From DATARH01 sp963746885 (GTDB taxonomy: Bacteria; Pseudomonadota; Alphaproteobacteria; ATCC43930; CGMCC-115725): a stretch of DNA of 64,000 nt. A model generated the notes under the pieces. That model was not told the origin of the DNA and searched no databases. It saw nothing but the letters and a program-made list of their open reading frames with translations. Position numbers and translations under genes: made by a program. The stretch is taken from NCBI GenBank assembly GCA_963746885.1, contig CAVVDM010000013.1, forward strand, positions 62,001 to 126,000, written 5' to 3'. Each line of letters opens with the position of its first letter. Position 1 is the first letter of the stretch. This document shows positions 1 to 8,855 of the stretch, piece by piece.

Positions 1-740
1 TAGCCGACATCGGAGCCGCCGGTCAGGTAGCGCATGCCGATCGAGACGAGCCAGCTCTGGAACGCGAAATCCTGGCGCACGCCGCCCACCCCCATCGCCT
101 TGCCATGGCCCTTGGCCGCCTTCGCGACCCTCTCGAACGCGGCGCGCATCCGGTCATGCGTGTATTGCCCGGGGAGGCCCATCTCGGTCGACAGGTCGCT
201 GGCGCCGATATGCAGCACGTCGATGCCGTCCACCGCGGCGATCGCCTCGGCGTTCTCGACCGCCTCGGGGGTCTCGATCATCGCCATCAGCAGGGTCTGC
301 TCGTTGATGATCTTGCATACCTCGGCCTGCGGGAGGGCCGCATAGCCGAGCTGGGGGCCGCTGCCAAAGGCCGAGCGATGGCCTTTCGGGTGGTAGAGGC
401 AGGCATCGACGATCGCCTTCGCCTCGGCGGCGTTCTGGACATGCGGCACCATCACCCCCTGGGCGCCGCAATCGAGGATGCGGGTCGCGTCGTGCGGATC
501 GTGCGAGGTGACCCGGGCGATCGGGGTGATCCCCATCGCGAGCGCCGCGACGCACACCCCGGCCGCAGTCTCGAGCGAGGTCGGGTTGTGCTCGAGGTCG
601 ATATAGACGGCGTCGAAGCCGCACGCCGCCGCGATCATCGCGATGTTCGGGCTGCGCAACTGGTTGACCCCGAAACACAGCACCAGCTCGCTGTTCTTCA
701 GCATTCTCTTGGCGTGATTTTCGCGGATCTGGGTCGGCAT
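1..740 (-). CDS. HpcH/HpaI-family aldolase (3' end outside window)
   Basis: 246 codons are visible from an ATG at 740; the stop lies beyond the left edge. The protein fits the HpcH/HpaI class II aldolase fold: VYIDLEHNPT near residues 45-54, CGAQGVMVPHVQ near 91-102, a GHRSAFG segment near 120, and the two expected metal ligands in MIETPEAV (E156) and HIGASDLS (D182). Family members reversibly split 4-hydroxy-2-keto acids into pyruvate and an aldehyde in sugar-acid or aromatic catabolism. The substrate cannot be told from sequence. It is divergent from the agmatinase-family gene, with a 77-base shared upstream region. Confidence 0.85.
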   Translation of the reverse strand, partial: MPTQIRENHAKRMLKNSELVLCFGVNQLRSPNIAMIAAACGFDAVYIDLEHNPTSLETAAGVCVAALAMGITPIARVTSHDPHDATRILDCGAQGVMVPHVQNAAEAKAIVDACLYHPKGHRSAFGSGPQLGYAALPQAEVCKIINEQTLLMAMIETPEAVENAEAIAAVDGIDVLHIGASDLSTEMGLPGQYTHDRMRAAFERVAKAAKGHGKAMGVGGVRQDFAFQSWLVSIGMRYLTGGSDVG

Positions 741-817
741 CGGCGTCCTCCATCGGCCATTTCCCGCGCGAGCATCCCGCGCTTCGCCGACGCGCGCAAC
801 GGCCGTATATTGGGGCG

Positions 818-1792
818 ATGACTGACAAATTCCCCGAGCCGCTATCCGGCATGGTGGTGCCGCGCTTTGGCGAGATCGCCAGCTTCATGCGGCTGCCGAT
901 CCAGCGCGATCCGGCGAAGCTCGACATCGCACTCGTCGGCGTGCCGTGGGACGGCGGCACGACGAACCGACCCGGCGCCCGCCACGGGCCGCGCCAGATC
1001 CGCGAGATGTCGACGCTGATGCGCCGGGTGCATCATGTCAGCCTCGTCGCGCCCTATGAGTTGTGCCGGGTCGGCGATTATGGCGACAGCCCGGTCAACC
1101 CGATCAACCTGATGGATTCGCTGCAGCGGATCGAGGCGTTTTACGCGCGCCTCCACGCCGCCGGCGCGGCGCCGCTGTCGGCCGGCGGCGACCATCTCGT
1201 GACCCTGCCGATCCTGCGCGCGATCGCCCGCGACGAACCGCTGGGGCTGGTGCATTTCGATGCCCATTCCGACACCGGCGACAGCTATTTCGGCGGCGAG
1301 AAATACACCCACGGCACGCCGTTTCGCCGCGCCGTCGAGGAGGGGCTGATCGACCCCAAGCGCACTGTCCAGATCGGCGTGCGCGGCTCGATGTATTCGG
1401 CCGACGAGAAGGACTGGGCCGAGGGCGTCGGCATCCGCATCGTCCATATCGAGGAATTCTTCCGGCTCGGCCCCGAAGCGGTCGTCGCCGAGGCGCAGCG
1501 CATCGTCGGCGACGGCCCCACCTACGTCAGCTTCGATGTCGACGGGCTCGACCCGGTCTACGCGCCGGGCACCGGCACGCCGGAGATCGGCGGCTTCTCG
1601 ACGGCCGAGGCGCAGCGCATGATCCGCGGCCTCGACGGGCTTGACCTCGTTGGCGGCGATGTCGTCGAGGTGGCGCCGCCGTTCGACCCCTCCGGCAACA
1701 CCGCGCTGGTCGGCGCCACGATGATGTTCGAGATCCTGTGCGTGCTGGCGCCGGCGGTGCACCGCCGCAAAAACCGCATGCGCCGCCTTTAA
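818..1792 (+). CDS. Agmatinase/arginase-family ureohydrolase
   Basis: 324 residues, full length for the ureohydrolase family, which hydrolyses guanidino compounds (agmatine, guanidinobutyrate, guanidinopropionate and similar) to urea and an amine. The binuclear Mn site is intact: GGDH (H126), FDAHSD (D148, H150, D152) and SFDVDGLDP (D240, D242), with EVAPPFD near the C-terminus. Substrate specificity is not predictable here. The ATG at 818 is the first in frame. The carboxylesterase-like gene starts 16 bases after the stop with a CTGGAGG ribosome site between them, so the two are probably cotranscribed. Confidence 0.9.
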   Translation: MTDKFPEPLSGMVVPRFGEIASFMRLPIQRDPAKLDIALVGVPWDGGTTNRPGARHGPRQIREMSTLMRRVHHVSLVAPYELCRVGDYGDSPVNPINLMDSLQRIEAFYARLHAAGAAPLSAGGDHLVTLPILRAIARDEPLGLVHFDAHSDTGDSYFGGEKYTHGTPFRRAVEEGLIDPKRTVQIGVRGSMYSADEKDWAEGVGIRIVHIEEFFRLGPEAVVAEAQRIVGDGPTYVSFDVDGLDPVYAPGTGTPEIGGFSTAEAQRMIRGLDGLDLVGGDVVEVAPPFDPSGNTALVGATMMFEILCVLAPAVHRRKNRMRRL

Positions 1793-1808
1793 CCTGGAGG
1801 AATCTGCG

Positions 1809-3371
1809 ATGGAGACGATCGTCGAAACCGGCGCCGGCAAGCTGCGGGGCGCGGCGGCGGGCGGCATCCACGCCTTCAAGGGCATTCCCTACGGTGCGCC
1901 GACCGGCGGCGCCAACCGCTTCATGGCGCCGCAGCCGCCCACTGCTTGGGCCGGGGTGCGCGACGCGCTGGAATATCGCGGGCGGGCGCCGCAATTGCCG
2001 GGTCGGCCCGAGCGCCGGCCGGAACTGCGCGCGATGCTCGGGCCCGCCGACACGACGCCCGAAGGCGAGGATTGCCTGACCCTCAACGTCTGGACCCCCG
2101 GGCTTGGCACCGCCATCAAGCGCCCGGTCATGGTGTGGCTGCACGGCGGCGCCTTCGCCTACGGCTCGGGCAACCGGCCGGTGACCGACGGCGCCAGCCT
2201 GGCGCGGCGCGGCGACGTCGTCGTGGTCAGCGTCAACCACCGGCTCAACATCTTCGGCTTTCTGCATCTCGGCGACATCGGCGGCGCGCGCTTTGCCCAT
2301 TCCGCCAATGCCGGGCAGCTCGACCTCGTCGCCGCGCTCGAATGGGTGCGCGACAACATCGCGGCGTTCGGCGGCGACCCCGGCAACGTGACGATCTTCG
2401 GCGAGTTGGGCGGCGGCGGAAAGGTCAGCGTGCTGTTGGCGATGCCGGCGGCGCGCGGCCTGTTTCACCGCGCGGTGATCCAGAGCGGCGCCGCAATCCG
2501 CGTCTCGACCCGCGAGCGCGCCAATGCCCTTGCCGAGGCGGTGCTGCAGGAATTGGGGTTGGCGCGCGGCGACTGCGAGCGACTGCAGTCGGTACCTGCG
2601 GACCGGCTGGCGGCGGTGATTGCGCCAGCCTCGCGCGTCGTCGGCGGGCGCCAGCTGCCGTTGCTTGACCGCTACGATTTCGGCCCGGTCGTCGATGGCC
2701 CCGGGGACGGCAGCGACCTGCCGACGCAGCCGTTCGATCCGGCAGCGCCGGCGCTCGCCGACAACATCCCGCTCTTGATCGGCGGCACTCGCGAGGAGAG
2801 CGGCGCCTTCGTGTGCGACGACGACGAGGTCTGGGAGCGCCAGGTCAGCGAGGACTCGCTGCATCGGCGGATCGCGGCGGTGGCCGGCGCCGACGCCGAC
2901 CGCGTCCTCGACCTTTACCGCACGCTGCGCCCCGGGGCGAGCCGCGAGGAATTGCTGATCGCGGCGTTGACCGGCTCCAATTTTTGGGTCCGCTCGATCA
3001 TGCTCGCCGAGCGCAAGGCGGCGCGCGGCAAGTCAGCCGTCTACATGTACTCGCTCGATTGGCGCTCGCCGGCGTGGGACGAGAAACTGCAGGCGCATCA
3101 CGCGATGGACCTGCCGTTCGTGTTCGACACAGTCGACATTCCTGACACGACGAAAGGCGCGGCCGGCGCCCGCGAGCTGGCAGCGATCATATCGGCCAGC
3201 TGGGCCGCCTTCGCGCGCAACGGCAACCCGGCAACCCCGGCATTGCCGGCGTGGCCGACCTATACCGCCGAACAGCGCGCGACGATGGTGTTCGATGGCG
3301 AATGCCGCGTCGTCACCGACCCGGACCGCGACGCGCGCCTCATGTGGCAGCGCATCGCGACGCGCGGCTAG
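1809..3371 (+). CDS. Type B carboxylesterase-like protein lacking the nucleophilic serine
   Basis: 520 residues, usual length for the type B carboxylesterase/lipase (PnbA) family, alpha/beta-hydrolase fold. Oxyanion-hole MVWLHGGAFAYGSG, acidic residues in GGTREESGAF (E329/E330) and a histidine in QAHHAMDLPFVF (H430/H431) are present. The nucleophile elbow, normally G-x-S-x-G, reads IFGELGGGGKV: residue 200 is Leu (TTG at 2406-2408), one base from the serine codon TCG. As read, the enzyme should be inactive as a serine esterase; a real pseudoenzyme or a base-calling error are both possible. It ends convergently with the next gene, the two stop codons sharing the CTAG at 3368-3371. Confidence 0.85.
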   Translation: METIVETGAGKLRGAAAGGIHAFKGIPYGAPTGGANRFMAPQPPTAWAGVRDALEYRGRAPQLPGRPERRPELRAMLGPADTTPEGEDCLTLNVWTPGLGTAIKRPVMVWLHGGAFAYGSGNRPVTDGASLARRGDVVVVSVNHRLNIFGFLHLGDIGGARFAHSANAGQLDLVAALEWVRDNIAAFGGDPGNVTIFGELGGGGKVSVLLAMPAARGLFHRAVIQSGAAIRVSTRERANALAEAVLQELGLARGDCERLQSVPADRLAAVIAPASRVVGGRQLPLLDRYDFGPVVDGPGDGSDLPTQPFDPAAPALADNIPLLIGGTREESGAFVCDDDEVWERQVSEDSLHRRIAAVAGADADRVLDLYRTLRPGASREELLIAALTGSNFWVRSIMLAERKAARGKSAVYMYSLDWRSPAWDEKLQAHHAMDLPFVFDTVDIPDTTKGAAGARELAAIISASWAAFARNGNPATPALPAWPTYTAEQRATMVFDGECRVVTDPDRDARLMWQRIATRG

Positions 3372-4405
3372 GACCGCAGCGCCTCCGCCAGCGCCCAGGC
3401 CTGCTCGGCGAGCGGGCGGGCGGTGCGGCCGATCTCGGTGGCCTCGCGGCTTGCCGCGGTACCCTCGATCGCCCGCCTGGCGATACCCTGGGCGATCGCG
3501 GCAATGCGGAACAGGCTGTAGACCATATAGAAATCCCAGGCGGCGATCCCCGCGCGGCCGGTGCGCCGGCAATACGCAGCGACATATGCCGCCTCGTCGG
3601 GAATGCCGGCGGCCGCGAAATCGATCCCGGCGAGGCCGCGGAACAATTCCGGCGTCACTCGCCAGCTCATCGCGTGATAGGCGAAATCGGCGAGGGGGTC
3701 GCCGATCGTCGATAATTCCCAGTCGAGCACGCCGATGACCCGCGGCTCGCTCTTATGAAAGACCAGATTGTCCATGCGATAGTCGCCATGGACGATTGTC
3801 GCCCTACCCTCCTGCGGCAGATGCTGCGGCAGCCAGTCCATCAGGCGGTCCATCGCCGCGATCGGCGCAGTCTCGGAGGCGCGGTACTGCCGGCTCCAGC
3901 GCGCGATCTGGCGGCCCATGTAATTGCCGGGACGCCCGAAATCGCCGAGCCCGATCGCGGCATGATCGACGCTGTGCAGGGCGGCGATGACCGCGTTCAT
4001 CGAATCGAACATCGCCGCGCGCTCGGCCGGCGCGATGTCCGGCAGGCGCTGGTCCCAGAAGATGCGGCCGTCGAGAAACTGCATCACATAAAAGGCGCTG
4101 CCGATGACGCTGTCGTCCTCGCACAGGGCGTGGACGCGCGGCACCGGCACCGCGGTCACCGCCAATGCCCGCATGACGCGGAACTCGCGGTCGACGGCGT
4201 GCGCGCTCGGCAGGAGCGGCCCCGGCGGCTTCTTGCGCAGCACGTAGCTGCCCGAGGCGGCGTCGAGCCGATAGCTCGGGTTGGACTGGCCGCCGGCGAA
4301 GCGCTCAGCCGCCACCGGTCCGCGGAACCCTTCAACATGAGCGCGCAGCCAGGCCGCAAGCCGGCCGAGGGGAAGGGCGTCACTATCGCGATTTGCGGGG
4401 GTCAT
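3368..4405 (-). CDS. APH-fold phosphotransferase (ACAD10/11 N-domain-like)
   Basis: 345 residues from the ATG at 4405; an upstream in-frame ATG at 4495 would add an unconserved 30-residue leader. Kinase-like fold of the aminoglycoside phosphotransferase/choline kinase family: nucleotide loop FAGGQSNPSYRL, catalytic VHGDYRMDNLVF and metal-binding VLDWELSTIGDPLADF. Proteins with this exact WELSTIGDPLAD pattern belong to the group fused or linked to acyl-CoA dehydrogenases, where they phosphorylate 4-hydroxyacyl-CoAs. No acyl-CoA dehydrogenase is next to it here, so that role is inference. Confidence 0.85.
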   Translation of the reverse strand: MTPANRDSDALPLGRLAAWLRAHVEGFRGPVAAERFAGGQSNPSYRLDAASGSYVLRKKPPGPLLPSAHAVDREFRVMRALAVTAVPVPRVHALCEDDSVIGSAFYVMQFLDGRIFWDQRLPDIAPAERAAMFDSMNAVIAALHSVDHAAIGLGDFGRPGNYMGRQIARWSRQYRASETAPIAAMDRLMDWLPQHLPQEGRATIVHGDYRMDNLVFHKSEPRVIGVLDWELSTIGDPLADFAYHAMSWRVTPELFRGLAGIDFAAAGIPDEAAYVAAYCRRTGRAGIAAWDFYMVYSLFRIAAIAQGIARRAIEGTAASREATEIGRTARPLAEQAWALAEALRS

Positions 4406-4488
4406 GGCGCGAGAGCCTGAAAAGCGACGCAGCAATCTCGAGGCGATTGAGTCATTATCGACCCCGAGATTGCTTTGCTTCGCGCCCA

Positions 4489-5140
4489 ATGACAATGACC
4501 ATCACCCGGTACGCCCCGCACTGGCTGACCATGCTCGTGGCTGTGGCGGCCCTGACGGCAGCGGTCGCGACGGCAGCGCCGGACGCCGGCACCGCAAGCC
4601 GACCCGCCGGCCGGGCAGTTGCTGATCGCCTCGGCGACGATCCAGGACCCGCGCTTTTACCACAGCGTCATCCTGCTGCTGCGCCATGACCGGAACAGTG
4701 CCTTCGGCATCGTGATCAACCGCCCGCTCGGCGAGCGCCCCCTCGCCGAAATCCTTGCCGCCACCGATGCAGACGGGAACAAGGACAACAAGGACGCGCA
4801 GATCGCGGGCACGCTCCGGGTGTTTTACGGCGGGCCGGTGCAGCCGCAATTCGGCTTTATCGTCCACACCGCCGATTACCGCCGCCCCGACACGCTGGCC
4901 GTCGGCGAGGGTTTGGCGATGACCGCAGACAAGGATGTCCTGCGCGATATCGGGCATCACAAGGGCCCGGCGAAATACCTGTTCGCGCTGGGCTACGCCG
5001 GCTGGGGCGCCGGCCAGCTCGAGGCCGAGATCGCGCGCCACGACTGGTTTACGACGCCGGCCGGCCTCGACCTCGTGTTCGACGCCGACCGCGACACGGT
5101 ATGGGACAAGGCGCTGGCCCGGCGCACCCGCGAACTGTAA
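4489..5140 (+). CDS. Secreted YqgE/AlgH-family protein, frameshifted after the signal peptide
   Basis: A signal-peptide-like segment (ATG 4489; WLTMLVAVAALTAAVATAA) runs in one frame. From about 4604 a YqgE domain (PPAGQLLIASATIQDPRF ... FALGYAGWGAGQLEAEI) runs in the +1 frame to the stop at 5140. In the YqgE frame the only start is a TTG at 4619, inside the conserved AGQLL strand, with stops at 4526 and 4553 upstream. One extra base near 4601-4615 (GCCGGCCGGG) would explain the break. YqgE proteins are UPF0301 family with no settled biochemical role. A second, intact cytoplasmic copy lies at 6848-7405. Confidence 0.7.
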
Positions 5141-5196
5141 CGCCGGCGGAGGTTTGAGCGCCCGGAACCGCGCCGCCCGCAGCGCGTTCCGATGTC

Positions 5197-5391
5197 ATGG
5201 ACCGCGATCCGATCGGGAAGGACACCGGCGCCGCCGCCGGGTTGATCATCGGCATCATCCTCGGCTCGCTGGCGCTCAATCTGTACGGCGCAAGCCGCCC
5301 GTCCGCGCCGCAAGTGGCGGACGCTCAGGCGGTGCCGCGCGCCCGCGGCATTGCGCCCGGCACGGCGGCGGGCTCCATCAGCCAGCGATAG
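5197..5391 (+). CDS. Possible small single-pass membrane protein
   Basis: 64-codon frame with one hydrophobic stretch (AAAGLIIGIILGSLALNLY, residues 12-30) and an Ala/Pro-rich tail. It overlaps the 3' end of aqpZ by 67 bases on the opposite strand, no clear ribosome site precedes it, and I do not recognise the family. It may be real because the transmembrane segment is clean, or it may be a chance frame. Confidence 0.3.
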   Translation: MDRDPIGKDTGAAAGLIIGIILGSLALNLYGASRPSAPQVADAQAVPRARGIAPGTAAGSISQR

Positions 5392-6059
5392 GCAACCCCG
5401 CCGGCGATGCCGCCGAGGATCGGCGCCAGCCAGAACAGCCACAGCTGCGCCAATGCCCAGCCGCCAACAAACAGCGCCGGGCCGGTACTGCGCGCCGGAT
5501 TGACCGAAGTGTTGGTGACCGGGATCGAGATCAAATGAATGAGGGTCAGCGCAAGGCCGATTGCGATCGGAGCAAAGCCGGCCGGGGCGCGGGCATCGGT
5601 GGCGCCCATGATGACGAAGATGAACCCGGCCGTCATCACCAGCTCGCACACGAGGCCGGCGCCGAGCGAATAGCTGCCGGGCGAATGCGCCCCGTAACCA
5701 TTGGCGGCGAACCCGCCAGCGAGGTCGAACCCCGCTTTGCCGCTGGCGATCAGCCACAGCACGGCGGCGGCGGCGATCGCACCGAGGCACTGGGTGATGA
5801 TGTACGGCAGCAATTCGCCGGCCGGGGTGCGCCCGCCGGCAAACAGCCCGACCGTCACCGCCGGATTGAAATGGCCGCCGGAGATATGCCCGACGGCAAA
5901 GGCCATGGTCAGGACGGTCAGCCCGAAGGCCAGCGCAACCCCGACCAGGCCAATGCCGATTTCGGGGAATCTGGCCGCCAGCACAGCGCTGCCGCAGCCG
6001 CCGAGCACGAGCCAGAACGTGCCGATGAATTCGGCGGCAAGCTTCTTCGACAGCGGCAT
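5325..6059 (-). CDS. aqpZ: Aquaporin Z
   Basis: 244 residues, six-helix MIP fold with both NPA boxes: GGHFNPAVTVG (NPA 65-67) and NTSVNPARSTGPA (NPA 187-189). The sequence AFGLTVLTMAFAVGHISGGH closely follows E. coli AqpZ, and the selectivity-filter arginine (R190) and helix-5 histidine (H175) are present, as expected of a water-specific channel in the inner membrane. The C-terminus carries a short Ala/Pro extension. Transcribed alone, toward the YqgE-like gene. Confidence 0.95.
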   Translation of the reverse strand: MPLSKKLAAEFIGTFWLVLGGCGSAVLAARFPEIGIGLVGVALAFGLTVLTMAFAVGHISGGHFNPAVTVGLFAGGRTPAGELLPYIITQCLGAIAAAAVLWLIASGKAGFDLAGGFAANGYGAHSPGSYSLGAGLVCELVMTAGFIFVIMGATDARAPAGFAPIAIGLALTLIHLISIPVTNTSVNPARSTGPALFVGGWALAQLWLFWLAPILGGIAGGVAYRWLMEPAAVPGAMPRARGTA

Positions 6060-6138
6060 GACCGTCCTCCCCCTTTTATCTGTCGGCCGATTTAATCTAC
6101 CGGTCCGCGCCGCCGCGCCCGCCCGAGCGGGCGGACGC

Positions 6139-6624
6139 TTACAGCGCCTTCAGCATCGCGTCGGCACCGGACGCCTCGACCTGGCCAGGCTGGGCCTCCA
6201 GGTTGAGAGCCTTTACGGTGCCGTTGTCGACCAGCATCGAATAGCGCTGCGAGCGGACCCCGAGGCCACGCGCGCTCATATCGAGCGTCAGCCCGACCGC
6301 CTTGGCAAAATCGCCGCTGCCGTCGGCCAGCATCATCACCTTGTCGCCGACATTCTGGCTCTTGCCCCAGGCATTCATCACAAAGGCGTCGTTGACCGCG
6401 ACGCAGGCGATCGTGTCGATGCCCTTGGCCTTCAGCTCGGCCGCCTTTTCGACATAGCCCGGCAGATGGCGCTGCGAGCAGGCCGGCGTGAACGCCCCGG
6501 GAACCGCGAACAGCGCGACTTTCTTGCCGCTGAACAGCTCGTCGGTGCTGATCTCCTTGGGGCCTTCGGGGCCCAGATAGCGCAGCGTTGCCGATGGCAT
6601 CTTGTCGCCGACTTTGATGGTCAT
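6139..6624 (-). CDS. Peroxiredoxin, Prx5/PMP20 type
   Basis: 161 residues from the ATG at 6624 (an in-frame ATG at 6657 would add 11 residues not typical of the family). The peroxidatic site is VPGAFTPACSQRHLPGY with Cys49 and Thr three residues before it, plus the later MSARGLGVRSQRYSMLVDNG block of the Prx5 group. Reduces H2O2 and alkyl peroxides with glutaredoxin or thioredoxin partners in the cytoplasm. No second conserved cysteine is obvious, suggesting a 1-Cys mechanism. Confidence 0.92.
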   Translation of the reverse strand: MTIKVGDKMPSATLRYLGPEGPKEISTDELFSGKKVALFAVPGAFTPACSQRHLPGYVEKAAELKAKGIDTIACVAVNDAFVMNAWGKSQNVGDKVMMLADGSGDFAKAVGLTLDMSARGLGVRSQRYSMLVDNGTVKALNLEAQPGQVEASGADAMLKAL

Positions 6625-6847
6625 GGGATCGTCCTTTCGCGGTTCACGCCGCCGCATTGCCGCCTCGCGGCCGCCGGCGACTGGGCAGGCGCCACCGATA
6701 GCATAGAGCGGCGCACGCCGTAAACGCCGTGGCGCAAGCAGCGGCGACGGGCTTATCCTGTCGGCGGAATTGATGCCGCGATCCCGCGTTGTAATCGACA
6801 GGAGCCCGCCGTTCGGCGGGGGGCGCGGCGGCGCAAGGGAGGCCGCG

Positions 6848-7405
6848 ATGCAATCATTGGCCGGTCAACTTCTCGTCGCGATGCCGCAGATGATGGACCC
6901 GCGCTTTGCCCGCTCGGTCGTTTACGTCTGCGCCCACAGCGAGGCGGAAGGGGCGATGGGCCTCGTCGTCAACAAGCTCCTCGCCTCGCTGACGATGGAC
7001 GAGCTGCTCAGTCACCTGAACCTTGAATCGAGCCGGCTCAACCAGGCGCGCCCGGTGCATTTCGGCGGGCCGGTCGAGCCCGGCCGCGGCTTTGTCCTGC
7101 ACACCGCCGATTATCGCGAAGATGCGACGCTGCTGGTCGAGGACGGGTTCGGGGTGACGGCGACGCTCGACATTCTGCGGGCGATCGGCAAGGGCGACGG
7201 ACCGCGGCGCAGCCTGTTGGCGCTGGGCTACGCCGGCTGGGCGCCGGGCCAGCTCGACGCCGAGATGCAGGCCAATGGCTGGCTCTCGGTGCCGGCCAAT
7301 TCCGATCTCGTATTCGACGCGGATTTCGAGGCCAAGTGGCAGCGCGCGCTGGCCAAGCTCGGTATCGACCTGACGATGCTGTCAACCGACGCCGGCCACG
7401 CCTGA
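6848..7405 (+). CDS. YqgE/AlgH family (UPF0301) protein
   Basis: 185 residues. Start chosen at ATG 6848 because an AAGGGAGG ribosome site lies just upstream (6835-6842) and the protein then begins MQSLAGQLLVAMPQMMDPRF, the usual YqgE N-terminus. The family core (GLVVNKLLASLTMDELL, HFGGPVEPGRGFVLHT, LALGYAGWAPGQLDAEM) is complete. Function in bacteria is not established. The gene is the likely orthologue of the single cytoplasmic YqgE of most proteobacteria; the copy at 4489-5140 is a diverged, exported paralogue. Confidence 0.92.
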   Translation: MQSLAGQLLVAMPQMMDPRFARSVVYVCAHSEAEGAMGLVVNKLLASLTMDELLSHLNLESSRLNQARPVHFGGPVEPGRGFVLHTADYREDATLLVEDGFGVTATLDILRAIGKGDGPRRSLLALGYAGWAPGQLDAEMQANGWLSVPANSDLVFDADFEAKWQRALAKLGIDLTMLSTDAGHA

Positions 7406-7549
7406 GCCGGCCCCAGCCCCGTTGGCTGTTTCTGCAGCAGATTTGCAGCCATCCCCCCGTCCAAGATCGCCCGCGCGGCCCCTCGGTTGCACCTTGAGGC
7501 CGCCACCGCAAGCCCCGGCGCGCCTACGGTAAAGGCTCGCCAAAAACCG

Positions 7550-8362
7550 TCAGCCAGGGTTGATTTCTTCGGTGTGCACCGAAAAGCGGCTAAGCGTGTT
7601 CGGTCCAAATGTCGTTGTGATCGCGACATCCGCCGCATCGCGACCGCGCGCGATCAGCACCCGGCCGACGCGCGGTACATTGTTGCGCGCATCAAACGTA
7701 TGCCAGGCGCCACCGAGAAAAGCTTCGAACCAGCCTGCGAAATCCATCGGCGCCGCCGAGGCCGGTACGCCAATGTCGCCAAGATAGCCGGTGCAATACC
7801 GCGCCGGGATGTTCATGCAGCGGCAGAAGGCGACGGCGAGATGAGCATAGTCCCGGCACACCCCGGTACGATCGCAGTAAGCCTCCCACGCGGTCCGGCT
7901 TGCCCGCGCGTGCTCGTAGCCGAAGGCAATGTGCTGGTGAACAAAGTCGCAGATAGCCTGAACCCGGCCCCAGCCGAGCGGTGTATTCCCGAACAGCGAC
8001 CACGCGATCTCGGAAAGCCGGTCGGTTTCGCAATAGCGGCTGCCCAACAAAAAGACCAGCGTCTCGTCGGGCAAGTCCTGCACGGCGTGCTGCTGCGCTC
8101 CGTAGGCGACCGCGTCGGGCTCGCCCGTATCATTGACGATGCCGCCGGCCGACAGCCGGATCTGCCCGGCCGGCGCGACGATCCGGGTGCACCAGTTACC
8201 AAACCCGTCAAGGTAGCCGCGGACAGGGACGGGCGGGTCGGTGACGAGCCGGTCGGGCGCAACCAGGTCGGCAACACGAGAGTGATGGACATTCAACACC
8301 AGCAGCATCGGCGTCGGCTGCGGACAGTCGTAGACCAATTCATAGCCGAGCCGGATTTGCAT
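7550..8362 (-). CDS. Transglutaminase-like cysteine protease-fold protein
   Basis: 270 residues from the ATG at 8362 (MQIRLGYELVY, the usual start of this group; longer in-frame starts look unconserved). The transglutaminase-like triad is visible: Cys169 in DRTGVCRDYAHL, His221 and Asp224 in AWHTFDARN. The N-terminal half is the beta-rich domain common to COG1305 proteins. Proteins of this type are predicted peptidases or transamidases and often sit with stress or circularly-permuted ATP-grasp genes; no such partner is adjacent. No signal peptide. Confidence 0.88.
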   Translation of the reverse strand: MQIRLGYELVYDCPQPTPMLLVLNVHHSRVADLVAPDRLVTDPPVPVRGYLDGFGNWCTRIVAPAGQIRLSAGGIVNDTGEPDAVAYGAQQHAVQDLPDETLVFLLGSRYCETDRLSEIAWSLFGNTPLGWGRVQAICDFVHQHIAFGYEHARASRTAWEAYCDRTGVCRDYAHLAVAFCRCMNIPARYCTGYLGDIGVPASAAPMDFAGWFEAFLGGAWHTFDARNNVPRVGRVLIARGRDAADVAITTTFGPNTLSRFSVHTEEINPG

Positions 8363-8472
8363 TGCTTGCCTCGCCACCAAGGGTAAAGCGCAAGGGTAAA
8401 ACGCCACGATCACGCTGCAGTTGCCGTGCCATATGCCTAGCCCTTCGAGCGGGGCATGCCGGCTGCTGCCGA

Positions 8473-8682
8473 TCAGGGTGACGATGAACGCCAAACGGAA
8501 CGTGCGAGCATCACCCGCTCATTTTCGGTGCAGGCCGGGCATCTGGCCTTGCCGTGGCGCACCGTCCAGCCCTGAGCCTTGACCTTTTCCTCGGCCTCCC
8601 GAAGGCCGATAAATTCCGCCGTGTTGGCGCAGTAATCGCACCAAGCGACGACCGCACCATTGCGTCCTGCGTGAGTGCGCAT
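8473..8682 (-). CDS. Small zinc-ribbon-like protein
   Basis: 69 residues. The ATG at 8682 is preceded by AAAGGAG with an 8-base gap, which decides the start. Two CxxC pairs (WCDYCAN and ARCPACTEN) spaced about 30 residues apart suggest one Zn site. I do not recognise a named family. It lies between the transglutaminase-like gene and the groES control region and is transcribed away from groES. Confidence 0.65.
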   Translation of the reverse strand: MRTHAGRNGAVVAWCDYCANTAEFIGLREAEEKVKAQGWTVRHGKARCPACTENERVMLARSVWRSSSP

Positions 8683-8822
8683 GTCGACATCTCCTTTATT
8701 AATCACAGCTATGGGGTATCGGATGCCAAAAATGGGAAAATTGATTCTGCCAGGAATCGACCACACTCTATAGGATTCCAGCAGATTACAAAATATTAAA
8801 TTCGCATATTATTTTCATTGTA

Positions 8823-8849
8823 TTGAAAAACTCTCGCCCCATATAGGGG
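8823..8849 (+). promoter_or_regulatory. AT-rich groES promoter region with CCCC-ATATA-GGGG repeat
   Basis: The 230 bases before groES are the most AT-rich stretch in this part of the window. TTGAAA (8823-8828) and CCCCATATA (8837-8845) resemble the two halves of a heat-shock (sigma-32) promoter, but only 8 bases separate them, much shorter than known sigma-32 promoters. Treat as a candidate promoter zone, not a defined promoter. Confidence 0.3.
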
Positions 8850-8855
8850 TGTGCG

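Noticed and set aside
4595..4620. Programmed ribosomal frameshifting in the exported YqgE gene
   Set aside because: No slippery heptamer is seen, and similar breaks occur in many other genes of the window, favouring sequence error.
8823..8845. A classical sigma-32 promoter for groES
   Set aside because: The candidate -35 and -10 halves are only 8 bases apart, so I kept it only as a promoter zone.
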